IMG/VR virus record: IMGVR_UViG_3300034122_000625
Coordinates: 1 to 64,000 of that record
Source of the DNA: a virus
Length of the DNA: 64,000 nt
Reading direction: 5' to 3' (one strand)
Each line of letters starts with the position of its first letter. Position 1 is the stretch's first letter. Under the pieces are notes generated by a model. It did no database searches, was not told the DNA's origin, and saw nothing but the letters and a program-made list of their open reading frames with translations. The position numbers were made by a program, and so were the translations under genes. Shown here one piece after another: positions 33,224 to 43,612 of this stretch.

Positions 33224-34051
33224 ATGGAACAACCAAGAAAGCCCGGACGGCCAGCAGCCGTCCAACCCGTCAACCCACAGGTTGAGGCAGCAGCGTCTTC
33301 AAGCAAGAAGGCTGTAAAGTACAACTACCAAGAACCAGAGGAACCTCTGGCGCTGGTGTACGAGATTAAGCGTAATGCAGGTATTGCGTATATGCTCAAT
33401 CAGTCAAACGTCACTGTGTACGATAAGGTGAGCGACTCCGTAAGACAGATTCGGTACTGCCCTAACGAGAACAGTGTCTTTGTTGATGAGCAGAGCCCTG
33501 TTGCAAGAAAGGAGGCTGTTATCTTCAGAAATGGTAACCTTATCGTGCCAAGAGAGAAGCCTAACCTCCGTAAGTTCTTGGACCTGCACCCCGGGAACGC
33601 AAAGAACGGCGGGTCAGTCTTCAACCTTGTTGACGATAAGCGTAACGTAGAGGAGGAACTGACTAAGGAGTTTGATGTGTTCGATGCTGTAGCTCAGGTT
33701 AGAACCAAGTCTATCGATGAGCTGCTGCCTGTGGCCATCTACTACAGCGTAAACGTTGATAGACCTGTTGCTGACATCAAGTTCGACCTGCTTAGAATTG
33801 CCAAGAACAAGCCAGAAGAATTCGTCAAGTCCTTTGACAATCCTATGGTTAAGGCTCGCTCGGTAGTCCACCGTGCATCGCAGTATAACATCGTTAGACT
33901 GTCTGCCGATGGATGCTACTGGGTTGATAGCAATACGCTGATTGTGGCTGTACCCGTGGGGCAAGACCCAACGGATACTTTGACTCGCTTCTGTATGACG
34001 GAGAGAGGGGCGTCTGTACTGGCCTCTTTGGAGGACCAGTTGACGATGTAA
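33224..34051 (+). CDS. Conserved-type virion-region protein, 275 aa
   Basis: A Pro/Ala-rich basic N-terminus (QPRKPGRPAAVQPVNPQVEA), then alpha/beta domains with EEPLALVYEIKRNAGIAYML and DGCYWVDSNTLIVAVPVGQD. No catalytic motif. It precedes a terminator and may be a head-to-tail or minor capsid component. I do not recognise a family. Confidence 0.55.
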   Translation: MEQPRKPGRPAAVQPVNPQVEAAASSSKKAVKYNYQEPEEPLALVYEIKRNAGIAYMLNQSNVTVYDKVSDSVRQIRYCPNENSVFVDEQSPVARKEAVIFRNGNLIVPREKPNLRKFLDLHPGNAKNGGSVFNLVDDKRNVEEELTKEFDVFDAVAQVRTKSIDELLPVAIYYSVNVDRPVADIKFDLLRIAKNKPEEFVKSFDNPMVKARSVVHRASQYNIVRLSADGCYWVDSNTLIVAVPVGQDPTDTLTRFCMTERGASVLASLEDQLTM

Positions 34052-34076
34052 GAAGGCATTGAGCCACAGCAAGATG

Positions 34077-34106
34077 GGCCGTCCTTAGGGGCGGCCTTTC
34101 TTGTTT
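34077..34106 (+). terminator. Rho-independent terminator
   Basis: GGCCGTCC (34077-34084), loop TTAG, GGGCGGCC (34089-34096), then TTTCTTGTTT. An 8-bp GC-rich stem between the 33224 gene and the neck-protein genes. A -7 box overlaps its end. Confidence 0.7.
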
Positions 34107-34113
34107 ATATTTG
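34106..34113 (+). promoter_or_regulatory. TAnnTTTG box (TATATTTG)
   Basis: A perfect -7 match overlapping the terminator U-tract and 4 nt before ATG 34118. It would restart transcription of the tail genes with a leaderless RNA. Confidence 0.5.
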
Positions 34114-34117
34114 CATT

Positions 34118-34891
34118 ATGGTCAGCGTACAACGGGTTTACAATACCCTAAAGAACCTTGCAAACAAGGACCAGAAAGGGTTCATCACTCCATCTGTATT
34201 CAACTCATTTGCATATATAGCTCAGCTCAACGTCTTTAACGAGATTATGGGGGAGCTTGTAGAAGCGAGGAAGATGAATAGAGCGGGGGTAGATGCAGGT
34301 TCTGTATTGTCTATGAGGGATAGGAAACTTGAGGATATGTCTTACTTCTTGAAAAAGAGTACCTTTTCGGCTGGATGGAGGGTGAGTAGGCCGTCCGACT
34401 TGTACAAGATTGTGTACATCACCTACGAGGATGACCCGACTTCAAGTAGCGGCCCCACCCTTCAAGACTTAGACAACTCGCCTTATGGAAAGTGTGAGAT
34501 AATATCCAAGCCGGAGCTGTTTGAACAACTGAAGATTAGTAGACTTTCTGCGCCAACAGACGCATACAGGGTGGCCCTTGTGGGTAGGGACTATATAGAA
34601 GTATGGCCGCAAGACACGTCGTATGTATATCATTTACACTACTATTCACTCCCGGGTAGCTTTTCGTATAATCAAAATAACAATACATACGCATACCAAC
34701 AGCAACCACCATCGTATTCAGCAAGTTTGTTAGAAGGTGTGGAGATTTTTGACACGTTTAACTCAAGAAATTTTCACTTGCCTCCATCATACGAGAATGA
34801 GTTGGTATCTGAAATTGCATCTATGATTGGGTTGAATCTTCGTGATACAGAGGTTCAGGCGTATTCACAGGAAAATACAGTGGCTGAGTAA
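34118..34891 (+). CDS. Neck/ring protein, putative
   Basis: 257 aa. QRVYNTLKNLANKDQKGFIT and FNSFAYIAQLNVFNEIMGEL resemble the start of virion proteins in Bacteroidota podoviruses and crAss-like phages that sit between portal and tail (ring or head-completion proteins). A Gln/Tyr/Asn-rich loop (NNNTYAYQQQPPSYSASLLE) lies near residue 190. Function by position and resemblance from memory. Confidence 0.6.
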   Translation: MVSVQRVYNTLKNLANKDQKGFITPSVFNSFAYIAQLNVFNEIMGELVEARKMNRAGVDAGSVLSMRDRKLEDMSYFLKKSTFSAGWRVSRPSDLYKIVYITYEDDPTSSSGPTLQDLDNSPYGKCEIISKPELFEQLKISRLSAPTDAYRVALVGRDYIEVWPQDTSYVYHLHYYSLPGSFSYNQNNNTYAYQQQPPSYSASLLEGVEIFDTFNSRNFHLPPSYENELVSEIASMIGLNLRDTEVQAYSQENTVAE

Positions 34892-35712
34892 TGAGCATGA
34901 ACACCGTACCCCTCAATGTCGTCATTGCAGACTTTAGGATAGGTCTTGATGAGGATGACTACATCAGCAATGTGTCTGATGTTCAGCTCAGGAACATAGC
35001 TCTTAGGGGCATCCGAGACATAGGTTTTGACCTTGGAAGAAAGACTAAGTCCTTGAAGTTGACTGTCAATGACAATGACACAATTACTCTTCCAGATGAC
35101 TTTGTCTCTGTGTCCAAGATAGGATTGGTGGGTGAGGATGGATTGGTGTATGTGCTGAACGAGAACAAGAACATCAACTTCTCGAGTAAGAAGCTAACAA
35201 ATTCTACATCATTCAATAGTTCTCCGCTTGACATTACAGCAAATACTGTAAAGGACATAGAGGATAGCAAGACGTCCACCTCGGACGGTATGGCGGTTAA
35301 CAGCGACTACCACCAGTACATCTTTGAGAACTACTTGCTTGAGGGTGGGATTGGTAGACTGTATGGTATGGGTGGTGGCAGAGCGATGGGGGAGTACAGG
35401 ATTAACCTTGACCAAAACAGAATAGAACTGTCTGTGTCCACTCACGTATCTGAGGTGGTTATGGAGTACATGGGGGATGAGGCTCGCTCTGGTAACCCGT
35501 CTGTTCATGTGTACGCTGAGGAGGCGCTGAGGGCTTACATCTACTACAAACTGATTGAGAAGAAGTCTGGGGTTCCTGCAAATGAGAAGGCACGCGCCAG
35601 AGCTGAGTATTACAACGAGAGACGCTTGGCTGGAATCCGTATGTCTAACTTCAGCAAGAGCGAGGCTCTGAAGGTTATTCGCAAGAACTACAAGCTCGCA
35701 CCGAAGTTCTGA
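34891..35712 (+). CDS. Tail-tube adaptor protein, putative
   Basis: 273 aa, coupled by TAATG. NVVIADFRIGLDEDDYISNV, LPDDFVSVSKIGLVGEDG and the helical C-terminus (HVYAEEALRAYIYYKLIEKK) have the order of podovirus tail-tubular / ring proteins (gp11 or gp4-like), which link portal and nozzle. Conserved short motifs only. Confidence 0.6.
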   Translation: MSMNTVPLNVVIADFRIGLDEDDYISNVSDVQLRNIALRGIRDIGFDLGRKTKSLKLTVNDNDTITLPDDFVSVSKIGLVGEDGLVYVLNENKNINFSSKKLTNSTSFNSSPLDITANTVKDIEDSKTSTSDGMAVNSDYHQYIFENYLLEGGIGRLYGMGGGRAMGEYRINLDQNRIELSVSTHVSEVVMEYMGDEARSGNPSVHVYAEEALRAYIYYKLIEKKSGVPANEKARARAEYYNERRLAGIRMSNFSKSEALKVIRKNYKLAPKF

Positions 35713-38700
35713 TGATTGACAAAATCTATCCCAAGAAGCTTGACTCATCCCTTGACCTTAAGCTCACGCCTAAGGACTCTATGATTGATGCGTTGAATGT
35801 GTCATTGACAAATTCACTATCATCAGGTGAGGAGGGTTCTGGTAACACGGGCGTCATAAAGAATCCGCTTGGTAATACGCCTGCCGAAGGTTTTAACAGC
35901 TTTGACCTGCCACCAGTTAGCAACAACAGCTATCAGGTTATAGGCAGTGTTACGGACATAAAAACCAAGGTTGTATATTTTTTCGTCTATTGCAATAAGC
36001 TGTCTGAGCATGGCATATACGCATATGACCCGCTCGGTAGGCTACCCAAATCAAAAACGGTTGGAACTGTAAAGGCTGGGAGTGTTCGCCTGATACTCAA
36101 GTCAAACAGGCTCAGGTTTCCTCAGAACGGTTTTGTCAAGGCTGACGTTGTTCACGTAAAACGCTCTGAACTTAGCAAGTATCATGCGGTAAAAAGTTAC
36201 GCTGAGTCTAAAGGGTACTGGGATGAGGTTAGCGCTGACTGCATCATCTACTTTACTGATAACAAGAACGAGCCGAGAAAGATAAATGTATACAGAGCTC
36301 TGCTGAATAATTCTCAGCAAGAGAATCTTGTTAATTCTACGGGCTATAGTAATTATACGCCTGATGAGTTTGAAGACTTCATCTCTGCTTGCCCACGGAC
36401 ACCACTCGATAAGATTCAATTTGCTTTTACGCAAGACCCATCGTTCTTGGGCTCCAACTTCTCGCGTAGCCCGGGGTTTACGTTCGCCTATCAGTTTGTA
36501 TATGAGGATGGTATAGAGTCGTCTATATCTCCGTACTCTGACTTGGCCGTACCTGTGGTGACATTAAGTCAAGGCGCTGACACGTCAGTTGACTACTCGT
36601 CGAACAACCTCTGCGAACTCGTCATACCGCCATTCAATAAAGAGGCAGCATTCATCAAGATTATCGCCAGAGAGCACGATACGTCGTCATTTCTTCTCAT
36701 AGACGAAGTAAGTGCTACTGCATCTGAATCAAGATGGAATGTAGGAGAACGCAAGTACAGATTCTACAACGATAGGGTGCTTACTGGGGTTAGTGATGCT
36801 GAAGTGGCTAAGCAGTTTGACTCTGTGCCGAAGAAGGCGTACACCCAAGCCGTAACAAACAACAGACTCCTCTACGGTAACTACGTGGAGGGGTTTGACA
36901 ATGTATCTGTGTCTGCGACCATAACCCCAGCATATAATAAGTATCCTGAGTCTCAAGACCTTCGCATTTATGTAACACCAACCGTAAGAAGCAGAGGTGT
37001 ACACTTGCCCGGAATGACTAATGCTCAGAAGGCAAAGCGCAACAGTATCTACAATGGAGGTTCGTCGTTTATTATAGATGTAGACGCCAGTAACCTGAAT
37101 TTAGAGACTGGGGTTATAGTAAAGTTTCAGATGACTATTGCCCCAGACAAGAACTTCCACGTATTCAGGAAGAACGGGTGGGCTATGCCGTCTAATGACT
37201 CCAACTCGGCCCAGAGGTACTACAATGAAGGCGGTATTGAACAACCATACCCTATAACCTCCGATGAGGGAGAACTGTTTGCCGATGTTGTAAATACGAA
37301 GATTGTGTCCGGTACAACTTGGACGTACACAAAGTCAAATGGGGCAACAGAAACTGTTCTGTGCAAGTTTGGCGATTCGGTTACTCGCCCACTTATACTT
37401 TCTGGAGGCCCACTTACGTTCGGCGTTGAGTTCACATATACCGGCACTTCAATGTCCGGTCAAGTAGCTGCTGATTTTGTGGCTACTGTGATATCTTACT
37501 CTATAACCGGAAGGACTCTTGGTGCTCAGTATACAAACTCTATATCAAGTCTTTCTGCAACAAGCACACAAGTACACTCCATAAACCTTGGGTTAAGTGG
37601 CTTTGCCAAAATAGCTACCAATAAAACTGGTGTTGCGTCAAACCAGTTATCTTATTTGGTTACGCCTGTGTTTGAGGATGTATCCATGAATCCTACGCCA
37701 AAGGCACCGATAGGATACTTCATAGTGAACAAGGCGGATGTTTTGTTCGGTTTGCAATATGTGTCTCAGCCAGATGGCGTAAACTCTGTGCATGAAGTGC
37801 TTCTAAACTTAAGAAGCGTAGATGGAATAGAGGCTTTTACGTGCATAAGGACTCCCAACAACAATGGGTATTGGTACGTCCTTACACCGTCTTTCATGAA
37901 TGCTGGGACTGGTTCGTCAAGGATTAACGCCTTTTTGGACAACGCACAAATTCCAAACGTTGATACACTTGATGAATTTTATCGCTTAAGAGATGGTGAT
38001 GTTTCCACAGAAATAGACTCTATATCTGGCCTTCCTGTTACGTTTTCCAACTTCAAAAAACAGTTCGGGCTTGTCAACATAATAAGCAATAAAATAGCGT
38101 CAAACCAGCTAAAAAGTAACAGTTTTTTTGAGTTTACTCAAGACCCTAATTTAGCCCTTATTGGTGTGTGCGTCATAGACGGTGAGTCTGGAATAGGTGG
38201 AACTCTTTTAGATTCTGGCCCTGACCCCAACTTTATAGAGCAAAATAATCAGGGTTCTATTTTATCACACATTAGACTGGTTGTTGGTCAAACTATACAG
38301 CTTTTTGGTTACTTTTTTACCGGAAGTGAGTTAATAGGCTCTGGCGTTGCAAAAGATAGCTCGAATCAGATTTTCACTCGCGTAGAGGTAAACAATTCAT
38401 TGGTGGTTTCTGGAACGTACACCGCTCAAAACAATATCGGAATTCCAACTACCACATTAAGCGTTATACCGCTCAGAAGAACAATCGTGTCAGGATATGG
38501 CCCTTACAAGCACCCCGGTCAAAACGACGATACATACAATCTGGAAGAGTACAAATCGCTTCGCTATCCTCAAATAGAAATCCTCAATCTGTTTACAGAC
38601 TTGTATTCGTTTGAGGACTACACTGACTTCAGAACCTTTAAGAGTAACTCAGCGCACGATTTCGGTGTGGTGTACTATGACAAGAGGGGTAGGCATGGAT

Positions 38701-40229
38701 TCGTAAACCCAATAGGCTCTCTATATATACCCGGGTACTCCAATCAAGAGAGGAGTTCTGGTAAGGGTAAGGTGGATGTGGAGATAGAGTTTCCCCCTAA
38801 CTCCCATCCCTCATGGGCTGACAGCTTCAGAATAGTGCACTCGCGCTCTACGTCTACTGAGTCATTTATTCAGTACACGGCTGGAGGAGCTTTTGTTCGG
38901 CACACACCACCCAATGAGGACCTTGACAACGTATACGTCTCTCTGAACTACCTTCAGAGCAGCGTAGTATCATACGTCAGTTCCTTTGGGGCAAGAAGCC
39001 CAGAGGGTGGAGTGTCTATGTACAAGTTCCTACCCGGTGACAGGGTTAGGGTTGTCTCTTATGCCATCAACGCTAATACGTTCGAGTACCCATATAATCT
39101 TGACTTTGAGATTGTGGACATGGTGGAGCTTGGCCCTACAGAGAACCCGCTTCACGCTGGAATAGATGCGGCGCCATACAACAAAACTGGGCAGTTTCTT
39201 GTGATAAAGAATAACCCATTTGCGCCACTGTTTGACTACACAAGCGTAAAGAATGGGGTGGACCTGTGGCAGAAGAACTGTATCGTAGAAATATACAGAC
39301 CATCTAAGATTCAGGACCAGTCTGACAAGATATTCTACGAGGTCTCTGACACCCTCAGGACTACTGGGTCTAATCAGCCTATTGTGATAAAGAATGGTGA
39401 CGTTTGGTGGAGACCAGTGGCTTTAGCCCTGAGGAGATTCAATAACGGTGTATTCAATGACTTGCTTATTGACACTGAGGACTCCAGCTTGACCAACACC
39501 TCCAAGCCTAACTTTAAGAGCCGGTATCTTGAGTCCGAGACCTGTACAGACCTCATCAGGGGTAACAACTACGGACTTGGTAGGCCTAACGTAATATACA
39601 AGCAGTCAAAGGAGATACGCAACGAGTCTGGTATAACCTACTCACTGCCAACAGCACAGTCTGCTATAAGGCTGTTGTACTCTACGTTCAACAGTTCTCT
39701 TTTGAACTTCAAGGACTTGCCTGAGGTGTACGGGGCCATCTCATACCTGATAGACCGTGGCGACTCCTTGTTGTGCATACAGGATACTCGGTGCTGTCTG
39801 GTGCCGGTGAACAGGAACATCATATCTGACTTGTCTGGAAGCGAACTCATTTCTGCCTCAAGCCAGATACTTGGTTCTGAGAGGTACTTCGCTGTCCCGG
39901 CTGGGTGCGATGGAACTCCTGAGTCTATTGTTGAGGTAGACGGCACTGCCTACTTCGTAAACAAGTCTCTCGGAGCTGTATTCGCCGTATCCAGCTCTCA
40001 GGTAGAGGATTTGACGTCTATGGGCCTTGAGTCCGCTATAAGGGACGTAATAGCCGCTGCTGTAGAGACGGCGAGGACAGAAGATAAGCCTCTCCGCATA
40101 CCCGGAGGGTATGACCAAATAAACAAGGAGTACATCTTTACGGTAAAGAATATAGATGTTGTGGGAGAGGTTGATGACTCTAATACTGACGATGAGACCG
40201 CTCCTACCAACCCAAGTCGAAACCGATGA
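35712..40229 (+). CDS. Tail nozzle (muzzle-like) protein, 1505 aa
   Basis: The N-terminus (IYPKKLDSSLDLKLTPKDSM) leads into NRLRFPQNGFVKADVVHVKR-type strands and FTDNKNEPRKINVYR, a pattern I recall from crAss-like muzzle/P22 gp10-like nozzle proteins with beta-propeller domains. The C-terminal part has DRGDSLLCIQDTRCCLVPVN. It should form the tail tip that carries the ejection path. The next gene overlaps by ATGA and reads like a continuation. Confidence 0.65.
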   Translation: MIDKIYPKKLDSSLDLKLTPKDSMIDALNVSLTNSLSSGEEGSGNTGVIKNPLGNTPAEGFNSFDLPPVSNNSYQVIGSVTDIKTKVVYFFVYCNKLSEHGIYAYDPLGRLPKSKTVGTVKAGSVRLILKSNRLRFPQNGFVKADVVHVKRSELSKYHAVKSYAESKGYWDEVSADCIIYFTDNKNEPRKINVYRALLNNSQQENLVNSTGYSNYTPDEFEDFISACPRTPLDKIQFAFTQDPSFLGSNFSRSPGFTFAYQFVYEDGIESSISPYSDLAVPVVTLSQGADTSVDYSSNNLCELVIPPFNKEAAFIKIIAREHDTSSFLLIDEVSATASESRWNVGERKYRFYNDRVLTGVSDAEVAKQFDSVPKKAYTQAVTNNRLLYGNYVEGFDNVSVSATITPAYNKYPESQDLRIYVTPTVRSRGVHLPGMTNAQKAKRNSIYNGGSSFIIDVDASNLNLETGVIVKFQMTIAPDKNFHVFRKNGWAMPSNDSNSAQRYYNEGGIEQPYPITSDEGELFADVVNTKIVSGTTWTYTKSNGATETVLCKFGDSVTRPLILSGGPLTFGVEFTYTGTSMSGQVAADFVATVISYSITGRTLGAQYTNSISSLSATSTQVHSINLGLSGFAKIATNKTGVASNQLSYLVTPVFEDVSMNPTPKAPIGYFIVNKADVLFGLQYVSQPDGVNSVHEVLLNLRSVDGIEAFTCIRTPNNNGYWYVLTPSFMNAGTGSSRINAFLDNAQIPNVDTLDEFYRLRDGDVSTEIDSISGLPVTFSNFKKQFGLVNIISNKIASNQLKSNSFFEFTQDPNLALIGVCVIDGESGIGGTLLDSGPDPNFIEQNNQGSILSHIRLVVGQTIQLFGYFFTGSELIGSGVAKDSSNQIFTRVEVNNSLVVSGTYTAQNNIGIPTTTLSVIPLRRTIVSGYGPYKHPGQNDDTYNLEEYKSLRYPQIEILNLFTDLYSFEDYTDFRTFKSNSAHDFGVVYYDKRGRHGFVNPIGSLYIPGYSNQERSSGKGKVDVEIEFPPNSHPSWADSFRIVHSRSTSTESFIQYTAGGAFVRHTPPNEDLDNVYVSLNYLQSSVVSYVSSFGARSPEGGVSMYKFLPGDRVRVVSYAINANTFEYPYNLDFEIVDMVELGPTENPLHAGIDAAPYNKTGQFLVIKNNPFAPLFDYTSVKNGVDLWQKNCIVEIYRPSKIQDQSDKIFYEVSDTLRTTGSNQPIVIKNGDVWWRPVALALRRFNNGVFNDLLIDTEDSSLTNTSKPNFKSRYLESETCTDLIRGNNYGLGRPNVIYKQSKEIRNESGITYSLPTAQSAIRLLYSTFNSSLLNFKDLPEVYGAISYLIDRGDSLLCIQDTRCCLVPVNRNIISDLSGSELISASSQILGSERYFAVPAGCDGTPESIVEVDGTAYFVNKSLGAVFAVSSSQVEDLTSMGLESAIRDVIAAAVETARTEDKPLRIPGGYDQINKEYIFTVKNIDVVGEVDDSNTDDETAPTNPSRNR

Positions 40230-41236
40230 CATACGCATTCTCTACGTCTGGAAATTTTTGGAAGACGCGGTACAGCTTTGAACCAGACTGTTATGGCGCC
40301 TCTGAAAATTACTTTGTCTCTTTTCTGCCAAAAGCATTGACTGGCGCTACAGGCGCTGACTTGTGTTGGATTCACAATACCAACCAGACAAGAAACAGTT
40401 TCTACGGGGACCTGTACCCAAGCACCATATCTGTGGTGTCAAACGAAAACCCGTCCGCAGAGAAGGCTTACAGAGCGCTGTCTATAGAGTCGAATCAGAA
40501 TGTGTTTAAGGCTAAAGTGTCAACCAACCTTGACCTACCAGATTCGTCTGTAACTAAGCCTCAGACGGCAGAGGTGAGGTCTTTTGATGCAAGGGAGGAG
40601 GCACTGTATGCGGCAATAGGGCCATCTAAGACGAACTCGAAGAAGAACGTAAAAGTTATTGGCTCCATAGCTGCGCTTACCCCATTTAGTTTTGGAATCA
40701 GCAGTGTCGGTCTTTCTAATGACAATGGATACACCAACATTCCGACTTCATCTCCGGTTCGCCCGTTCGTTATACGAATAAACGCACTTGATTCTAATGA
40801 AGTTAGCTTAAACAATGCCGCTGTAGCGTTTGAACTGGGGAACTCCTCTACAAGTAATTATGGTTTTTATTACTTCAAATATACTAATGGGGCGTGGGTT
40901 CAAATACCCTTTAATGCTGAAGATTGCTATGAGGAGTCATCTTTTAGGGTTGCATCCTTCAGGAGCAATCCGGGGGTTGCATTAGGAACATTCTTGACCT
41001 TAATGTACCCGGGTTCTATCAATCCAATATCCCAATCGACAAATCCCCTAACGCCGTTTATCTCGCAAGCGGGCCAAAGAAGAATTATAGCTGTGTACGA
41101 CCCCGAGTTAGATGGTGACCCCATTAGAGGCAGGTACGCTCGTATAGACATAGAAACGCAGGCTGACGGTAAGCCATTCGAGTTATTGGCTGTTAATACA
41201 GAATACTCGATGTCAAACCTTGATGCCTCAAAATGA
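40226..41236 (+). CDS. Tail nozzle second part, 336 aa
   Basis: YSFEPDCYGASENYFVSFLP, LCWIHNTNQTRNSFYGDLYP and SAEKAYRALSIESNQ correspond to the C-terminal repeats I recall from single-chain muzzle proteins, so the ancestral protein may be split in two here. The start overlaps by 4 nt. A separate binding or plug subunit is an alternative. Confidence 0.6.
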   Translation: MTYAFSTSGNFWKTRYSFEPDCYGASENYFVSFLPKALTGATGADLCWIHNTNQTRNSFYGDLYPSTISVVSNENPSAEKAYRALSIESNQNVFKAKVSTNLDLPDSSVTKPQTAEVRSFDAREEALYAAIGPSKTNSKKNVKVIGSIAALTPFSFGISSVGLSNDNGYTNIPTSSPVRPFVIRINALDSNEVSLNNAAVAFELGNSSTSNYGFYYFKYTNGAWVQIPFNAEDCYEESSFRVASFRSNPGVALGTFLTLMYPGSINPISQSTNPLTPFISQAGQRRIIAVYDPELDGDPIRGRYARIDIETQADGKPFELLAVNTEYSMSNLDASK

Positions 41237-41237
41237 T

Positions 41238-41245
41238 TAAATTTG
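41238..41245 (+). promoter_or_regulatory. TAnnTTTG box (TAAATTTG)
   Basis: It matches the -7 pattern, 4 nt before ATG 41250. Like 27102 and 34106, it would give a leaderless or near-leaderless RNA. Confidence 0.4.
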
Positions 41246-41249
41246 TAAG

Positions 41250-42197
41250 ATGGCTACAGGTTCATTCGACTGGAGTTCATTCCTAAGCGGATACTCCCCA
41301 AACATAGGTGGTACTGGTCAGTACGGCCAAGCCATCCCCGGTATGCTTCCCGGTGGGGGTGCCATCGGCGGTGTGGCCGGAATAGCTGGTGGAATCCTTG
41401 ACCTCGTCAGCTTTAACAAGCGGATGAAGGAGCAGCAAACTGGGCTTGAAGGTGCCAAGGCTGACCTCAGTAAGATTAGAGGCGACTTTGCAAGCGGCCT
41501 TTACAACCAGCAAGTTAGTCAGGCTCAGAGGGACTTGGCTATGGCTGGCATCAGGCCCACAGACACCTCGGGTATACAGTCTTCTGCTGCTACAGCTCTT
41601 CAGGCTGCATCGATGGACCCACGTGTCCTCGGCGGACTTCTCGGTAATATGCAGAGAACGACAGCACAACAGATGCAGCAGCAACAGCAGCAGGATGTGC
41701 AGAGGGAGATTGAGTCTCGCAAGGGGCTTGCGAATCTCGAGCAGGACGTCCTCTCGCAAAACATAGGCCTCAAGCAGCAGATGGGGATGATGGGGATGTC
41801 TGAGGCTATGCAGGCAAGAAATCAGGCCCTGCAAAACATAGAACAGCTTAAGGCTAATAAGCGTGACGCCTTGGCGAATATAATTGGTGGTGCCGCAAAC
41901 ATAGCGTCATCCGCCTTTGCGTTGCCGACGGCTGAAGAGGGCGCCAAGGTTAAGAAGACTCCGGGTGAGTTTAGCCACGCCACCAACCCCATACATATGC
42001 TTAAAGATGGCATGAAGATAGGGGAGATGACTGGTGGTGAGTACATCATCAATCCTGAGCAGGCGGATGAGATAGAGGATGTGTACGAAGAAATTGCTGA
42101 GAAGCAGGCGGCAGGGAAGAAAATCTCTCGTCAAGAACTCATGATGCTGTATAAAGTTGTAAGAGGTGTGTTCTCACAGCCTCAATTCAAGGATTAA
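41250..42197 (+). CDS. Putative internal/ejection protein, 315 aa
   Basis: Gly-rich N-terminus (PGGGAIGGVAGIAGGILDLV), a helical Gln-rich centre (NMQRTTAQQMQQQQQQDVQR) and a C-terminal MKIGEMTGGEYIINPEQADE motif. Membrane-inserting glycine-zipper stretches followed by coiled coil are typical of podovirus ejection proteins packed in the head. It begins the block of three such genes. Confidence 0.6.
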   Translation: MATGSFDWSSFLSGYSPNIGGTGQYGQAIPGMLPGGGAIGGVAGIAGGILDLVSFNKRMKEQQTGLEGAKADLSKIRGDFASGLYNQQVSQAQRDLAMAGIRPTDTSGIQSSAATALQAASMDPRVLGGLLGNMQRTTAQQMQQQQQQDVQREIESRKGLANLEQDVLSQNIGLKQQMGMMGMSEAMQARNQALQNIEQLKANKRDALANIIGGAANIASSAFALPTAEEGAKVKKTPGEFSHATNPIHMLKDGMKIGEMTGGEYIINPEQADEIEDVYEEIAEKQAAGKKISRQELMMLYKVVRGVFSQPQFKD

Positions 42198-42199
42198 AC

Positions 42200-43612
42200 A
42201 TGGCTGAATATCAAGGTTATATAGCTCCACTGGCTCAATCCCAGAGCTACTCTGATGCTCTTCAGGCTCGTATGGATGTCATACGACAGCAACAAATGCA
42301 GAATATGCAACTGTTGCTTGACGCTCAGAACAAGCGGGATGCTATGACGACTCAACAGCTTGAGAAGCTGTACAGCCTGCGTACCAATGGTTGGGGGGAG
42401 AAACCTATAGAGGCTTTTGCAGCACAGAGAGATAAGTTTGCTGAAAAACTAAAGACCAATCAGTATACTGACCAAGCATCGTTCTTGGCTGACTTAAGCA
42501 AACTTGCTGACACCCATGCTGCGTACTCGTCTCATTACGAGACCACAAATCCTGTAATAAGACAGACTCAGCAATACGTGGCTCAGCCGGGTTTATACCC
42601 AGACAAAACCATGAAGGTTACTGAGAATGTAGAGACACTTACTCAAAAGATGGGGCTACAGAGGAATCTCGGTATAAGTAGTTTTAGTGTTTCTGACGAC
42701 GGAAGTATTCAGTATTTAGGTGCAGATAACAGACCGTTAGACATATCTGCCGCTATGAATCCTGCTACATATCTACCAAAGGTGGAACCAGTGTTTGTCC
42801 ATCCAATGCAACTATCTAATGAATTTACAACCCTTTACCAAAAGGCATTAGAGAACGGAAAAACTGGTAACGCATTCATTGCAGATGTGCTCCCGAGTCT
42901 TACGACTAAAGTCATCGAAGACCCATCGTTATCGTCTTCAGCTCGAACATACTATGTGAGTGTTAATGGAACAGACACTATTCCATCAGACGAAAAATCA
43001 GAAGGCGAAACCGATGAGCATTACTACGCCAGACACTATGCTGAGGCAGGGTTGGCTACATTTAGGAATACCAAAAAAACGTATGCCCCCACGAGTGGCG
43101 GAGGCAGGACAAGTGCAACAACTGCCTCAACAAAACAACCGGCTATAATGGATGTAGGGGTGAGAAAAGGGGAGGGTCCTTCAAGGAGCTATACAAATTT
43201 AGGTGCATTGGGGGGCTACGGCGGTAAACCAAACGAACAGTATTATCAATATAGTTTTCCGAGTGTTGTGTCCAAAGTGAACTTAGCTTCCTTCCTTGCT
43301 CCAGAAGCAAAAGCGGAGATAGGTGATGATTTGAGTTTTGACATTAAGACTTTACGCTTTACTGAGAACGGATATATGGTTCTTCCGAATGTAAGTATAG
43401 GAGCTAAGCAAGTTGGCGACGTATACATAGGAGCAGACAGTCATGTTTATAGTGAAATAAGCGCCGCATTGAAAAAGGAATACGGTTACGACATAACCCA
43501 ATGGACTAACGGAAGTGTATACAGCGTTATACAAGGGCAAGCCTCTGGTGTTCCTCAAACCACTCAACCGGGTGCAGGTACAGTTATAAAATTCAACGCA
43601 ATTGTACAATGA
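42200..43612 (+). CDS. Putative internal/ejection protein, 470 aa
   Basis: A Gln-rich coiled-coil N-terminus (YSDALQARMDVIRQQQMQNM, LDAQNKRDAMTTQQLEKLYS) with an extended Ser/Thr/Gly middle and beta-like C-terminal part. Context with 41250 and 43609 suggests the second ejection protein. No enzyme motif. It overlaps the next start as ATGA. Confidence 0.55.
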   Translation: MAEYQGYIAPLAQSQSYSDALQARMDVIRQQQMQNMQLLLDAQNKRDAMTTQQLEKLYSLRTNGWGEKPIEAFAAQRDKFAEKLKTNQYTDQASFLADLSKLADTHAAYSSHYETTNPVIRQTQQYVAQPGLYPDKTMKVTENVETLTQKMGLQRNLGISSFSVSDDGSIQYLGADNRPLDISAAMNPATYLPKVEPVFVHPMQLSNEFTTLYQKALENGKTGNAFIADVLPSLTTKVIEDPSLSSSARTYYVSVNGTDTIPSDEKSEGETDEHYYARHYAEAGLATFRNTKKTYAPTSGGGRTSATTASTKQPAIMDVGVRKGEGPSRSYTNLGALGGYGGKPNEQYYQYSFPSVVSKVNLASFLAPEAKAEIGDDLSFDIKTLRFTENGYMVLPNVSIGAKQVGDVYIGADSHVYSEISAALKKEYGYDITQWTNGSVYSVIQGQASGVPQTTQPGAGTVIKFNAIVQ

